Shown: positions 31,627 to 40,162, counted from the first letter of the stretch. The stretch: 45,988 bases of DNA from CAYOHP01 sp964403795 [NCBI: uncultured bacterium] (GCA_964403795.1 CAYOHP010000003.1:1-45988); one strand, 5' to 3'. Notes: generated by a model from the letters alone, not told the origin. Translations and numbers: made by a program.

Positions 31627-33780
31627 GTGGGCCGGCCCGATGACCAGATCCTGACCGCCTCGCTGGCGGACCGCTACCGACCCGAGCGGGTGCTGGGGGC
31701 CGGCGGCTTCGGTCGGGTGATCCTGGCGACCGACCTCGAGCTCGAGCGGCCGGTGGCGCTGAAGGTCATGAACGCGGACCTCGGCGATCCGGACATGCGG
31801 CTCCGCTTCGAGCGGGAGGCCAGGGTCACGGCCGGGCTCCAGCACCCGAACGTGGTCCGGGTCTACGGCTTCGGGATCGACGACGACGGGTCGCCCTACA
31901 TCGCCTACGAGTACGTCGAGGGCACGGTGCTGGGCGCGCTGGTGGGCCGGGACGTCGAGGTGGGAAGGCTCCTGGTTTGGGCCGGGCAGCTCGCCGATGC
32001 CCTGGACGCGGTCCATCGGGCCGGCGTCGTGCACCGGGACGTGAAGCCCGGGAACATCCTGATCCGGGCCGCCGACGACGGGGCGGTGCTCTGCGACTTC
32101 GGGATCGCCCGGGTCGAGTCGGGTGCCACTGTCGCCACCCAGCAGGGCGTGCTGCTCGGGACCCCGGGATTCCTGGCTCCCGAGGTCTGGATCGGCGATC
32201 CGGTGAGCCCGGCCTCCGACCAGTTCGCCTGGGCCGCCAGCCTCGTCCAAGTGCTCGAAGGGCGGACGGTCTACGGCTTCGAGGAGGTGGCGGCGGTGGC
32301 CCAGAGCCTCCGCCTCTACCGTCCCCCCACCCTGGAGGGACGGAGCGACCTGCCGCCGGAAGCCGTCGCCGCCCTGCGTCGCGCCCTGGCCCGGAACCCG
32401 GCCGAGAGGTTCCCCTCCATGGCCGAGGCGGCGGCCGCGCTCCTGGGGGGGGATGCCGGTCCGGCCTTGCCTGGGTCGACGATGGCCCTGGACCGGGGAG
32501 GGGCCGCATCCTCGGCGGGCATCCCGGGTATCCCCGGGGCGGGCCATGGGCCCGCCACCGTTTCCGGGGTGCGGCCCCGGACCGGCACCGCCAGCCGGGT
32601 CGGCCTTGGGTCCCGGTCCCTGGCGGCCCTTCCGGTGGCGACTGCCATGCCTCCCCGGGCGCCGGGGCGCCGGGCCGCGGTCGGGCCTCCGGTGGCGGTC
32701 GGACTGGCCCTGGCCCTGGCTGCCGGCTGGAGGTGGGGAGGGAGCCCGGAGACGGGCGATCCGAACCGGGGGCCTGCGACGACCGCGCCGGTCGCCGGCG
32801 AGGACGCATGGGACGATGTGGTCAAGGCTCGCGACGACCTCGCGAGCCTCTTTCGCGGTGTCGCCCGAACCAACCCCTGGTCGCTCTACGAGGGCGGTAT
32901 CCACGTGACCCAGCTCCAGGACGGCCTGGTGGACCCCCGCCTTCCTCCCAAGTGGACCCGGTTCCTGGAGTCGCTGGAGATCTGGGAAGCCGAGGCCACC
33001 CGGCCGGGAGCCGAGACCCCGCCCTCGCCCCGCAGCGTCTCCTCCCGTCTCCGGAGGGCGGCCATCTTCTCCGGCGAGATCTCCGGCTCGTTCGGGCACC
33101 TCGGAGACAAGTCCATCATGCGCGCCGGGAACGCCTCGGTGGCCGAGGTGCTGCGGGCCGCCGAGGCCAACCGGCACGAGGTCGAGAAGGAACTGGAGGA
33201 TTTCCTGGCGCGGTTCCCGGCGGAGCTCGGCCCGGGCCGGACCGCAACCGGCGCCATGCGGGTGAGGCTCGCCTACCAGGTGCGGTCGCTCCGGCTCGGG
33301 GACTTCCTGGCGGATCTCGCCCGCAGCGTCGAGGGGACCCGCGAGCCGGCCTTCCTGGCGGACGCGGTCGAGGCGGTCGGGCCGGCCTTCTCGCGTTCCC
33401 GCCAGTTGCAGGCCGAGGAATGCCGTTCGGTGGACGACGTGCTCGCCGGGTTCGCCGAGAGCCTCTCCTCGCCCTGGGACGAGGTCGAGCTCTGCCGGGC
33501 CCTGGTCCAGGCGCGGGAGAGCCAGCTCGAGGCGATCCGGGCGTGCGGCGGTGCCGGCCTGGGTTCCTCCAAGGGGTTCGCCCGCTACCGCTACCTGCTC
33601 GATGCCACCGCCTCCTGCCTTCCCCACCTGGCCTCGGCCTCGCCGCTCCCGGGGGTCACCGGCCTGGAGCGGGACCGTCTGGCCCTCGACGAACTGGTGA
33701 AGCTCAAGGTCGAGGTCCCGGACGACCTGGCGGAAAAGGTGTCGCAGTTGCTCGGGGCCTGGAGCCGGGGAGGCCGGTAG
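31627..33780 (+). CDS. Membrane Ser/Thr protein kinase with unknown C-terminal domain
   Basis: A 717-residue PknB-like kinase. The kinase domain (about 10-275) has LGAGGFGRV, VALKVM Lys, HRDVKPGNIL (His136, Asp138), DFGIA and GTPGFLAPE. A Gly/Pro/Ala-rich linker is followed by one membrane helix at about 350-370. The roughly 340 residues after the helix, presumably periplasmic, are helical with conserved-looking Trp and Cys residues (e.g. a QAEECRSVDDVL segment). No PASTA or other known sensor is seen. The GTG at 31627 has no obvious Shine-Dalgarno. The 80-base gap to the divergent kinase holds both promoters, though neither is clear. It probably phosphorylates cytoplasmic targets in response to an envelope signal. 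Confidence 0.88.
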   Translation: MGRPDDQILTASLADRYRPERVLGAGGFGRVILATDLELERPVALKVMNADLGDPDMRLRFEREARVTAGLQHPNVVRVYGFGIDDDGSPYIAYEYVEGTVLGALVGRDVEVGRLLVWAGQLADALDAVHRAGVVHRDVKPGNILIRAADDGAVLCDFGIARVESGATVATQQGVLLGTPGFLAPEVWIGDPVSPASDQFAWAASLVQVLEGRTVYGFEEVAAVAQSLRLYRPPTLEGRSDLPPEAVAALRRALARNPAERFPSMAEAAAALLGGDAGPALPGSTMALDRGGAASSAGIPGIPGAGHGPATVSGVRPRTGTASRVGLGSRSLAALPVATAMPPRAPGRRAAVGPPVAVGLALALAAGWRWGGSPETGDPNRGPATTAPVAGEDAWDDVVKARDDLASLFRGVARTNPWSLYEGGIHVTQLQDGLVDPRLPPKWTRFLESLEIWEAEATRPGAETPPSPRSVSSRLRRAAIFSGEISGSFGHLGDKSIMRAGNASVAEVLRAAEANRHEVEKELEDFLARFPAELGPGRTATGAMRVRLAYQVRSLRLGDFLADLARSVEGTREPAFLADAVEAVGPAFSRSRQLQAEECRSVDDVLAGFAESLSSPWDEVELCRALVQARESQLEAIRACGGAGLGSSKGFARYRYLLDATASCLPHLASASPLPGVTGLERDRLALDELVKLKVEVPDDLAEKVSQLLGAWSRGGR

Positions 33781-33803
33781 CTCCCAGGAACCGGACCGGG
33801 GTC

Positions 33804-33846
33804 GAGGGACGGGGATCGCCGGGATCGGACGCGATCCCGGTCCCTC
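33804..33846. terminator. Compound hairpin between convergent genes
   Basis: An inner perfect 9-bp stem (33819-33827 with 33832-33840, loop GACG) sits inside a partly overlapping outer stem, GAGGGAC at 33804-33810 with GTCCCTC at 33840-33846. It lies between the stop codons of two convergent genes. There is no T-run, so it may slow polymerase from both sides or block exonucleases. Confidence 0.6.
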
Positions 33847-34690
33847 AGCCCGCCTCGAGGGCGAGCAATACCCGGGCGCAGGCTTCTGCGTCCGAGGCGG
33901 CGTCGTGGTGCACCAGCGGGATCCCCAGGTGGGTGCAGACGTCGGGGAGTCGCGATCGGGGAAGGCCGAGCCGGGTCCGGGCCAGCGCCAGGGTGCACCG
34001 GAAGGGCAGGTCCGGAGGTTCGAGCCCCGCCGCCCGGCAGCAGGCCTCGAGCACCCTCCGGTCGAAGCCGGCGTTGTGGGCGACCAGGAAGGCCGCGCCC
34101 TCGAGCACGGGAGCCAGCTCCGGCCAGACCCGGTCGAAGCCGGGTTCGTCGCGCACCGCCTCCCAGGTGATCCCGTGGATCCGGGTGAAGAGGATCCGGG
34201 GCCGGGGAGGCCGCACCAGCCGGGATTCCCGCCGGACGATGGTGCCGTTCTCGACCCGGACCAGGGCGACCGCGCAGGCGCTGTCCGGGCCGTGGTCGGC
34301 GGTCTCGAAGTCGATGGCCACGAAGGGACCGGAGGTCCCCCTGGGGCGTGGGGAAGGCTGCCCGGCGCGGCCCGACCTCGGTCCGGCCGTGGCGCTGCCG
34401 CGTCGCTTCCCGGACGGGGGCGGCTCGAAGGCGATGCGGCGTTCCAGGCGCTCGAGGACCTGGTCCCGGTTCCCGCTCCCGAGCAGGCCGCAGGCCCGCG
34501 CCACCCGGCGCAGCTCGTCGTCGTCGAGGCATGGGACGATCGCCCCGGTCGCCAGTCCCGGGTGATCGGCCAGGCGGGCCGCCAGCCGCTCTCGGTCCAG
34601 CTCGGCATGCGGATCGAGGCCGAGGTCGCGGGCGATCCGCCGGAGGCGGCGTTCGTCGAGCAGGGCCAGGGCGGCCCGTCGAGGGGTCAT
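33845..34690 (-). CDS. DEDDh 3'-5' exonuclease (DnaQ-like) with N-terminal repeats
   Basis: A 281-residue protein. The exonuclease domain begins at about residue 120: ExoI VAIDFETAD supplies Asp and Glu, ExoII is VAHNAGFD, and ExoIII is HHDAASDAEA, giving the complete DEDDh set. Family members remove nucleotides from DNA 3' ends in proofreading, repair or RNA turnover. The N-terminal 90 residues hold two similar helix-turn-helix-like units (LDERRLRRIARDLGL and LDDDELRRVARACGL) resembling SAP-type or PARP-linked DNA-binding modules, not typical for this family. The ATG at 34690 lacks a Shine-Dalgarno and has a TAGCGT hexamer 7 bases upstream. Confidence 0.88.
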   Translation of the reverse strand: MTPRRAALALLDERRLRRIARDLGLDPHAELDRERLAARLADHPGLATGAIVPCLDDDELRRVARACGLLGSGNRDQVLERLERRIAFEPPPSGKRRGSATAGPRSGRAGQPSPRPRGTSGPFVAIDFETADHGPDSACAVALVRVENGTIVRRESRLVRPPRPRILFTRIHGITWEAVRDEPGFDRVWPELAPVLEGAAFLVAHNAGFDRRVLEACCRAAGLEPPDLPFRCTLALARTRLGLPRSRLPDVCTHLGIPLVHHDAASDAEACARVLLALEAG

Positions 34691-34697
34691 GGCGCGG

Positions 34698-34703
34698 ACG
34701 CTA
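34698..34703 (-). promoter_or_regulatory. -10-like TAGCGT for a leaderless exonuclease transcript
   Basis: On the minus strand TAGCGT ends 7 bases before the ATG at 34690. No ribosome site lies between them. Confidence 0.35.
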
Positions 34704-34732
34704 GCACGCAGGACGACCGGCCCCGGACGACC

Positions 34733-34761
34733 TTGGCGGGGTCCTCGGACCCGACTATCCT
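34733..34761 (+). promoter_or_regulatory. Sigma-70-like promoter for a leaderless mRNA
   Basis: TTGGCG (34733-34738), a 17-base spacer, then TATCCT (34756-34761). The ATG of the pseudopilin gene is at 34771, 9 bases after the -10 box, without a Shine-Dalgarno. Confidence 0.5.
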
Positions 34762-34770
34762 TGTCGCGTC

Positions 34771-35217
34771 ATGGCAGCCCGGCGCGGCTTCTCGCTGCTC
34801 GAGATGATGATCGTCCTGGTCGTGGTCGCCCTGGTGGCCGCGGGGGTCGTCCTCTACCTCGAACCGGTCCCTGCCGAGGCGCTGCGTACCCGGGCCAGGA
34901 ACGAACTCGCCGAGCTGCGGAGCGAGGTCCAGGCCAGGGCCCTGGAGGTCCCCGAACACCACTTCGCCGACCTGCGTGCCGCGAGGCGGGGGCTCGACGT
35001 GCCCCTCGATCCCTGGGGAGAACCCTACCTGCTGGTGCATGGTGCCCCTGCCATGCTCCCGACCACCGCCATGCCGGAACTCTGGGCGAGGACCTGTCGG
35101 GGGATCGGCCTCACCGAACACTGCCTGGTGACCGGGGGGCCGGACCGCCGGATCGGGGGCGAGGGCGCCGAGGACGACCTCGTCCAGGTGGTGAAACTGG
35201 GGAAGGCGACCCGGTAG
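34771..35217 (+). CDS. Type II secretion/type IV pilus pseudopilin-like protein
   Basis: A 148-residue protein with a class III signal peptide: a short Arg-rich leader, a prepilin peptidase cut before Phe (G-FSLLEMMIVL), Glu at position 5 of the mature form, and a long hydrophobic helix. The C-terminal part has DPWGEPYLL and a late Gly/Asp-rich stretch (GPDRRIGGEGAEDDL), both typical of the GspG major pseudopilin, where they bind calcium. It would be processed by a prepilin peptidase and assembled in the periplasm. No other secretion or pilus genes are nearby, so it is an isolated copy whose machine lies elsewhere. Confidence 0.85.
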   Translation: MAARRGFSLLEMMIVLVVVALVAAGVVLYLEPVPAEALRTRARNELAELRSEVQARALEVPEHHFADLRAARRGLDVPLDPWGEPYLLVHGAPAMLPTTAMPELWARTCRGIGLTEHCLVTGGPDRRIGGEGAEDDLVQVVKLGKATR

Positions 35218-35272
35218 CTGCGGGGTTGCCCCCGTCCCGCGTCATGGCGTAGCCTCACGGGCCCCCCGGGGC

Positions 35273-35304
35273 GCGTACGGCCAGTTTCCGAGAATCGAGT
35301 ACGC
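35273..35304. promoter_or_regulatory. GCGTAC/GTACGC inverted repeat upstream of the phospholipase-D gene
   Basis: A 6-bp perfect inverted repeat with a 20-base spacer ends 21 bases before the ATG at 35326. A TAGCCT hexamer lies just upstream (35250-35255). This could be an operator or a leader hairpin. Confidence 0.3.
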
Positions 35305-35325
35305 AGGATCGTCGAGGAGTTCCCG

Positions 35326-36789
35326 ATGTCCCGGTCGTCGATTGCGCTCGTGAGCGCGTTGCTGTTGGCCTTGCATGCCGTCGCCCTGCCGGCGGCGGAA
35401 TCCAGGGTCTTCCACCCCACCCGGCTCCGCTACCTGCCGGACAACGACGCCGCCTGGTACGCCCGATGGTGGGCCCTGAACGAGGCGTCGACCTCGATCC
35501 GCTCGACCTACTTCAACTTCCACAAGGACCTCTTCGGCAAGGCCATGCTGGGTCTCCTGCTGGCCAAGGCCCGCCAGGGCGTCGGCGTCGAGCTGATGGT
35601 CGACTCGCGGGGGAGCCTCTCGCTCACCACCCGGTGGATGGCCCAGGCCTTCCTGCGGGAGCTCGCCAAGCAGCCCTCGGCCAAGGTCCGGGTCTACCGG
35701 CCGCTGGCTGGCGAGATCCTGAAGGTTCCCCGCTACCTGCGCGACGTGGTGGCCTCGAACCACGACAAGATCCTGCTCGCCGACGGCCACCTGGCCGTGG
35801 TCGGCGGTCGCAACCTTGGCACCAAGTACTTCGCGAGTCCCTCCGACGACGAGGGGGCCTACGTCGACAACGACCTGCTGCTCGACGGCCCCGGGGTGGG
35901 CGGGGAGATCGAGGTCGCCTTCCGGAGCGAGTTCGACCACCTCCACAACCTCGACCTGGGTGCGCCCCGGGAGGACGACGAGGAGATCGTGGCCGAGCTC
36001 GCCCTGGCGGCCCGGGTCATGGACGCTTGGGTCCGGGGCCAGGGACCGATCGACCCTGGGACGGTAGCGCCGAAGCTCGCCAAGGTGCTGAAGAAGCTCT
36101 CGGCGGAGGCCGCAAAGCTGCCCCGCCTCACCGGGTACCAGGCTTTCGAGGCCGCGCCCTTCGGGGGCGTGGACTCGACCTACCCGGTCGAGATCCTCGA
36201 CAAGGGCAGCTTCGGAAGTCCGGTGAACACCATCACCGAGAACCTGCTCGCCCGGTTCGCGGGGGCCCAGCAGAAGCTCGTCATCCAGAGCGCCTACCTG
36301 GTGATGACCGACCGCATCAAGGCCGCCCTGAGGACCGCCGGGGAACGGGGGGTCGAGATCGTGATCCTGACCAACAGCCCGGCGTCCACGAGCAACCTCC
36401 TCACCCAGGCCTTCTTCGTGAAGGAGTGGAAGAGTTACCTCAAGGACATCCCCAATCTCAGGCTCTACATCACCACCTCGAAGCATAAGATCCACGCCAA
36501 GACCTTCGTGATCGACGGGGCGGTGACCTGCATCGGCAGCTACAACCTCGACCCCATGAGCGAGGGCATCAACGGGGAGATCCTCTCCCTGGTCGAGTCG
36601 ACGACGCTCTCGGCCGAGGTCGAGGCCCGGATCCGGGAACAGGTGGCGGGAGCGGTCGAGTGCACCATCCGGATCGGGGAGGACGGCGAGCCGATCGGCG
36701 TGACCGGTCCCGACGACTACCTCCAGGGGGTCGCCGGGATGCTGATCCGGATCCTCGCCCACGTCCCCTTCCTGCGAGAGCTGGTGTAG
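35326..36789 (+). CDS. Exported phospholipase D/cardiolipin-synthase-like protein
   Basis: A 487-residue protein. A signal peptide ends near residue 24 (Ala-x-Ala). Two HKD catalytic motifs are complete: His146/Lys148/Asp153 in NHDKILLADG, and His390/Lys392/Asp397 in KIHAKTFVIDG, each followed by the GG/S and N residues typical of the superfamily (GGRNLG; GSYNLD). The enzymes hydrolyse or transfer phosphodiesters through a covalent phosphohistidine. Unlike cardiolipin synthases, there are no N-terminal membrane helices, so it is probably periplasmic and may act on lipids or nucleic acid. The ATG follows a CGAGGAG ribosome site. A hairpin follows the stop. Confidence 0.9.
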   Translation: MSRSSIALVSALLLALHAVALPAAESRVFHPTRLRYLPDNDAAWYARWWALNEASTSIRSTYFNFHKDLFGKAMLGLLLAKARQGVGVELMVDSRGSLSLTTRWMAQAFLRELAKQPSAKVRVYRPLAGEILKVPRYLRDVVASNHDKILLADGHLAVVGGRNLGTKYFASPSDDEGAYVDNDLLLDGPGVGGEIEVAFRSEFDHLHNLDLGAPREDDEEIVAELALAARVMDAWVRGQGPIDPGTVAPKLAKVLKKLSAEAAKLPRLTGYQAFEAAPFGGVDSTYPVEILDKGSFGSPVNTITENLLARFAGAQQKLVIQSAYLVMTDRIKAALRTAGERGVEIVILTNSPASTSNLLTQAFFVKEWKSYLKDIPNLRLYITTSKHKIHAKTFVIDGAVTCIGSYNLDPMSEGINGEILSLVESTTLSAEVEARIREQVAGAVECTIRIGEDGEPIGVTGPDDYLQGVAGMLIRILAHVPFLRELV

Positions 36790-36792
36790 GTC

Positions 36793-36807
36793 TGCGGCTC
36801 GGCCGCA
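36793..36807 (+). terminator. Short hairpin after the phospholipase-D gene
   Basis: TGCGGC-TCG-GCCGCA forms a perfect 6-bp stem three bases after the stop codon. No T-run follows, so termination strength is uncertain. Confidence 0.45.
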
Positions 36808-36901
36808 AGGGCCGCGCCCCGTGCCTCGGGAAGATGGGGGCCAGGGGGCTAGGCGAAGGGTGTTCGGCCGACTAGTGTGGCTCGGGAGATTCGAGGTTCG
36901 C

Positions 36902-38587
36902 ATGCGCTCCGGCCTGCTCGCGGGATTGCTGGTCACCCTCGCTGCCGGTGGCATGGTTCCCGCTCTCCGCGCCGCCACCCTGGCCGAGTCGGTGCGCTCC
37001 TGGGTCTACCGGCTCCAGCCCTTGGGCGGCACCGGCCCCTGCGCCCAGTACCTCTCCGAGGTCGATGCCACGCCTACCGACCTGGCGGTGATCGACCACG
37101 CCTGCGGCGAGGACCCGACCCCCTTCACGCCCGGCGAGATCGCCAACCTGAAGACCCGGCCGGACGGGGGGCGTCGCCTGGTGCTCGCCTACCTCTCGGT
37201 CGGGGAGGCCGAGGACTACCGCTGGTACTGGCGGGAGAGCTATCGCCCCGAGGTCCAGCAGGACTTCGTGACCGTGACTCCCGGGAACCCCGACTGGCTC
37301 TCGACGGCCACCCCCGACTGGGCGGGCAACTACTACGTGCGGTACTGGCTGCCGGGGTGGCGGAACATCCTGGTCGACGGGCCGTTCCTGGGTGCTGCCG
37401 GGGAGCGGGTGCCGTCCTACGTGGACCGGATCGTCGCCCAGGGGTTCGACGGGGTGTACCTGGACCTGGTCGACAACTACCAGCACTGGCAGGAGGATCG
37501 ACCCACCGCCAAGGCGGAGATGCTCACCCTGGTCGAGGCGATCCGCGACCGGGGACGGGCGAGGTTCGTGACTCCCTCAGGGAGCGGGCACCCCGGTTTC
37601 ACGGTGATCGTGCAGAACGCCACCGAGCTGCTCACCGATGCCTCGGTCCAGGCCCGGTTCCTGGCGGCGCTCTCCGGGGTGGCGGCCGAGGCGGTCTACT
37701 TCGGCTCCCATGATGTGGCCAATGCGGCGAGCGCCACTGTGGAGGCCCGTCTCGACCAGGCGAGGGCTGCCGGCCGTCTGGTGCTCACCGTCGACTATGC
37801 AAAGCAGCCGGTGAATGCCGAATCGGCGTATCGGAAGAGCCGGGCCCGGGGCTACGTCCCCTACGTCTCGGAGAGCGAGCTCGACCGGGTGGTCGCACCT
37901 CCTGCTGCGGTCGGCTGGTCTTCCGGGTCCCTGCCGCCTCCGCCGACGACCGCGCCTACGCCTACGCCGAGCACCACCCCTTCGCCCAGTCCGACACCGA
38001 CTCCGGTGCCGACCCAGGCCCCGCCCTCGGGCCAGGACGTCGAGACCGAAGCCCCCGATCGGGACGACTCGGCGGAGGTCGAGGAGGACGAGGACGAAGA
38101 GGACTCCGACGACGAAGAGGACTCCGACGACGAAGAGGACGACGAGGACGAGTCCTCGGACGGCGAGATGCGCCGGGTCCTGACCGGGGCGGCCATCGGA
38201 GCGGTGGCCGGGATGGCCTTCGGCCCGGTGGGCGCGGTGGTCGGTACCCTGGCCGGCGCCATCGCCGGGGAGCTCTGGCACCAGCACAAGACCGACGACG
38301 ACGACGAGGACGAGCCCGGGGCCCCCGGGGCGCCTCGCAGCAGTCGTCGCACCCGGGTGGATCGCCTGCTCGAGCTGGATCGGCCCCTGGCGCCGGGCAC
38401 CGGCCTGGGGATCGATCCCTTCGGGGCGGTCGGCGATGCTCCCGCAGCTCCGGGCACGAGCTACCGCCAGGCCCAGGAAGACCTGAAGGATGCCCTCGAG
38501 TCCGATTCCCCGGAGCGGCGCCGGGAGGCCTGGCGTCGCTACCGCGAAGCCTGGGGCCGGCACCTCGAGGACCAGCGCCGGCGCTGA
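36902..38587 (+). CDS. Exported GH114-like (alpha-1,4-polygalactosaminidase family) protein with acidic and glycine-zipper tail
   Basis: A 561-residue protein. A signal peptide ends near residue 24. Residues 28-325 match the GH114/TM1410 TIM barrel: SWVYRLQP, LAVIDHA, VLAYLSVGEAEDYRWYW, NILVDG, GFDGVYLDLVDNY with likely acidic catalytic residues, and a final VDYAKQ strand. Such enzymes cut galactosaminogalactan-type polysaccharides. A Pro/Thr linker follows, then a run of about 30 Asp/Glu/Ser residues encoded by an 18-base tandem repeat, a glycine zipper (GAAIGAVAGMAFGPVGAVVG), a second acidic patch and a charged helical tail. The tail is not part of the usual family. The ATG follows TCGAGG. 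Confidence 0.85.
   Translation: MRSGLLAGLLVTLAAGGMVPALRAATLAESVRSWVYRLQPLGGTGPCAQYLSEVDATPTDLAVIDHACGEDPTPFTPGEIANLKTRPDGGRRLVLAYLSVGEAEDYRWYWRESYRPEVQQDFVTVTPGNPDWLSTATPDWAGNYYVRYWLPGWRNILVDGPFLGAAGERVPSYVDRIVAQGFDGVYLDLVDNYQHWQEDRPTAKAEMLTLVEAIRDRGRARFVTPSGSGHPGFTVIVQNATELLTDASVQARFLAALSGVAAEAVYFGSHDVANAASATVEARLDQARAAGRLVLTVDYAKQPVNAESAYRKSRARGYVPYVSESELDRVVAPPAAVGWSSGSLPPPPTTAPTPTPSTTPSPSPTPTPVPTQAPPSGQDVETEAPDRDDSAEVEEDEDEEDSDDEEDSDDEEDDEDESSDGEMRRVLTGAAIGAVAGMAFGPVGAVVGTLAGAIAGELWHQHKTDDDDEDEPGAPGAPRSSRRTRVDRLLELDRPLAPGTGLGIDPFGAVGDAPAAPGTSYRQAQEDLKDALESDSPERRREAWRRYREAWGRHLEDQRRR
38093..38140 (+). repeat. 18-base tandem repeat encoding an acidic tract
   Basis: The unit GACGAAGAGGACTCCGAC occurs twice in full (38093-38110 and 38111-38128) with a third partial copy after it. 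It encodes Asp-Glu-Glu-Asp-Ser-Asp. The reading frame is kept and the tract may vary in length by slippage. Confidence 0.85.
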
Positions 38588-38608
38588 ACCCCGGCCCGAG
38601 GCCCCTCC

Positions 38609-39544
38609 ATGCCCGTCGCCAGCGTGCGGGTTCCCGACTCCGGCGTGCCCCCGGTGCTGGACCCTCCCCGGGTCGCCGAGCTCCCCGGCGATCCCCGCGC
38701 CCTCCTTGCGGCCCTGGGCGCGGTCTACCTCATCTGGGGATCGACCTATCTCGCCAACAAGGTGGCGCTGGTGGAGATCCCTCCCCTGCGCCTGGTGGCG
38801 ATCCGCTACCTGCTGGCCGGCGGGTTGGCCTATGCGGGCCTGCGCCTGGCCGGTCGACCGGCACCGACCCTCGGGGAACTGCGCTCGTCCCTGGTGATCT
38901 CGCTCTTCCTGATCGTGGGAGGGGCAGGCGGGGTGGTCTATGCCCAGACCCGGGTGGCCTCGGGGCTCACCGCCCTGGTGGTGGCGGTCTCACCGCTCTG
39001 GACCGCGCTCTTCGCCGGCTTGCTCGAGGCCTGGCCGACCCGCCGGGAATGGGCCGGACTCCTGGTCGGCTTCGCCGGGATCCTGGTCCTGAACGCCGAC
39101 GGCGATCTGCGGGTGGATCCGGTCGGCCTGGCGATCCTGCTGGCGGCTTCCGGATCCTGGGCGCTCGGTTCGATGCTCAGTCGTCGCATGGAGCTGGCGG
39201 GCGGGTTCATGGGGACGGCCACCGGGATGCTGGCGGGAGGGGCGATCCTGGCGGTGCTGGGCCTCGGGGTGGAATCCTCGCCCTGGGTCCTGCCGTCGCC
39301 CCGGGCGCTGGCGGCGCTCGCCTACCTGGTGGTGTTCGGTTCCATGGTGGCCTTCGCCGCCTACCTCTACCTGCTCCACCGGGTGAGGCCCGCCCTGGCG
39401 GCCAGCTACGCCTATGTGAACCCGATCGTGGCCCTGCTGCTCGGGGCCTGGATCGGGGGCGAGCCGCTCGACGGCACGACGTTCCTGGCGATGATCCTGA
39501 TCCTAGGAGGGGTCGGAGTGGTGGTCACGGGTCCCCGCAGATGA
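38609..39544 (+). CDS. EamA/DMT-family exporter (YedA-like)
   Basis: A 311-residue inner-membrane protein with ten predicted helices in two EamA halves. Near-signature segments closely match the YedA type: an IWGSTYL motif in helix 1, RYLLAGG, VNPIVALLLG after ALAASYAYVN in the second half, and GGxxxxxTF before the last helix. Members export small metabolites or amphipathic compounds using the proton gradient; the substrate is unknown here. The start ATG is 21 bases after the GH114-like gene and may be read from the same mRNA. The last 20 bases overlap the convergent gene. Confidence 0.9.
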   Translation: MPVASVRVPDSGVPPVLDPPRVAELPGDPRALLAALGAVYLIWGSTYLANKVALVEIPPLRLVAIRYLLAGGLAYAGLRLAGRPAPTLGELRSSLVISLFLIVGGAGGVVYAQTRVASGLTALVVAVSPLWTALFAGLLEAWPTRREWAGLLVGFAGILVLNADGDLRVDPVGLAILLAASGSWALGSMLSRRMELAGGFMGTATGMLAGGAILAVLGLGVESSPWVLPSPRALAALAYLVVFGSMVAFAAYLYLLHRVRPALAASYAYVNPIVALLLGAWIGGEPLDGTTFLAMILILGGVGVVVTGPRR

Positions 39545-40070
39545 CCTCGCCCACCGGGGCGGGGGCGACGACCACATGGACCAGGGTGAGGACCGTGCCC
39601 AGCAGGAAGGCGCCCGAGGACGGCAGGGCGAGCCAGGCGAGCGAGGCCTTGGCGGCGTCGGTACCGCCGAGACCGGGTGCCGCGAAGCCTGCGAGCAGCC
39701 AGAAGACCGGATATCCGAGGGCTCCGGCCCCCAGGAGCATCGAGGCGAGCGAGCGCCGGCGCGGGCAGCCCGGGAGCGCGGCGAGGAGCAGGATCAGGCC
39801 CAAGGCCGCCGACCCCATCCCGCCCCCGTGCATGTGGGCCCGCTTCAGGTAGCTCCAGGACTTGTCGACGACCGCCTTGGCCTTGGCGGCATCGCCCGAG
39901 TAGGTGGTCTCGATCACGGCGTCCGCAGACGCCTTCAGGCTCCCCTTGAGGCTCGACTCGGCAGCGCCGAAGACGCCTCCCAGGCCGAAGCCGAAGAGCA
40001 GCGCCAGCAGCGTGAGGACGAGGCCCGGTCGCAGCGAATGCAGGGTCGGAGGGAAAGCGGTGGTGGTCAT
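39525..40070 (-). CDS. Four-helix membrane protein of unknown function
   Basis: A 181-residue protein with hydrophobic segments at about 16-36, 80-100, 108-127 and 150-170. Between helices 1 and 2 is a mainly helical loop of about 45 residues, ending in SYLKRAHMHGGGMG. Two His residues sit at the membrane border, which might bind metal or haem, but that is speculation. The ATG follows GAGGAGGA, one of the best ribosome sites in the window. A TAGCAT hexamer lies about 50 bases upstream. It is divergent from the porin gene. The family is not recognised. Confidence 0.7.
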   Translation of the reverse strand: MTTTAFPPTLHSLRPGLVLTLLALLFGFGLGGVFGAAESSLKGSLKASADAVIETTYSGDAAKAKAVVDKSWSYLKRAHMHGGGMGSAALGLILLLAALPGCPRRRSLASMLLGAGALGYPVFWLLAGFAAPGLGGTDAAKASLAWLALPSSGAFLLGTVLTLVHVVVAPAPVGEVICGDP

Positions 40071-40162
40071 CGGGGATCCTCCTCGGGTCGGGCGATGGCG
40101 GGGAGCCGGGACCTCGGATGCTAGCCTCCGGTCCGGCCCCGAGTCCCGCTCCGGGTGCGGGG

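Noticed and set aside
31612-31627. A GG-N10-GC sigma-54-like match (TGGCACT-N4-CGGCG)
   Set aside because: The -12 element lacks TTGC, and the predicted start would fall inside the kinase gene.
31309-34608. A 1099-codon minus-strand open frame over the membrane kinase
   Set aside because: It is antisense to a kinase with all catalytic motifs and has Gly/Pro/Arg-biased composition without domains.
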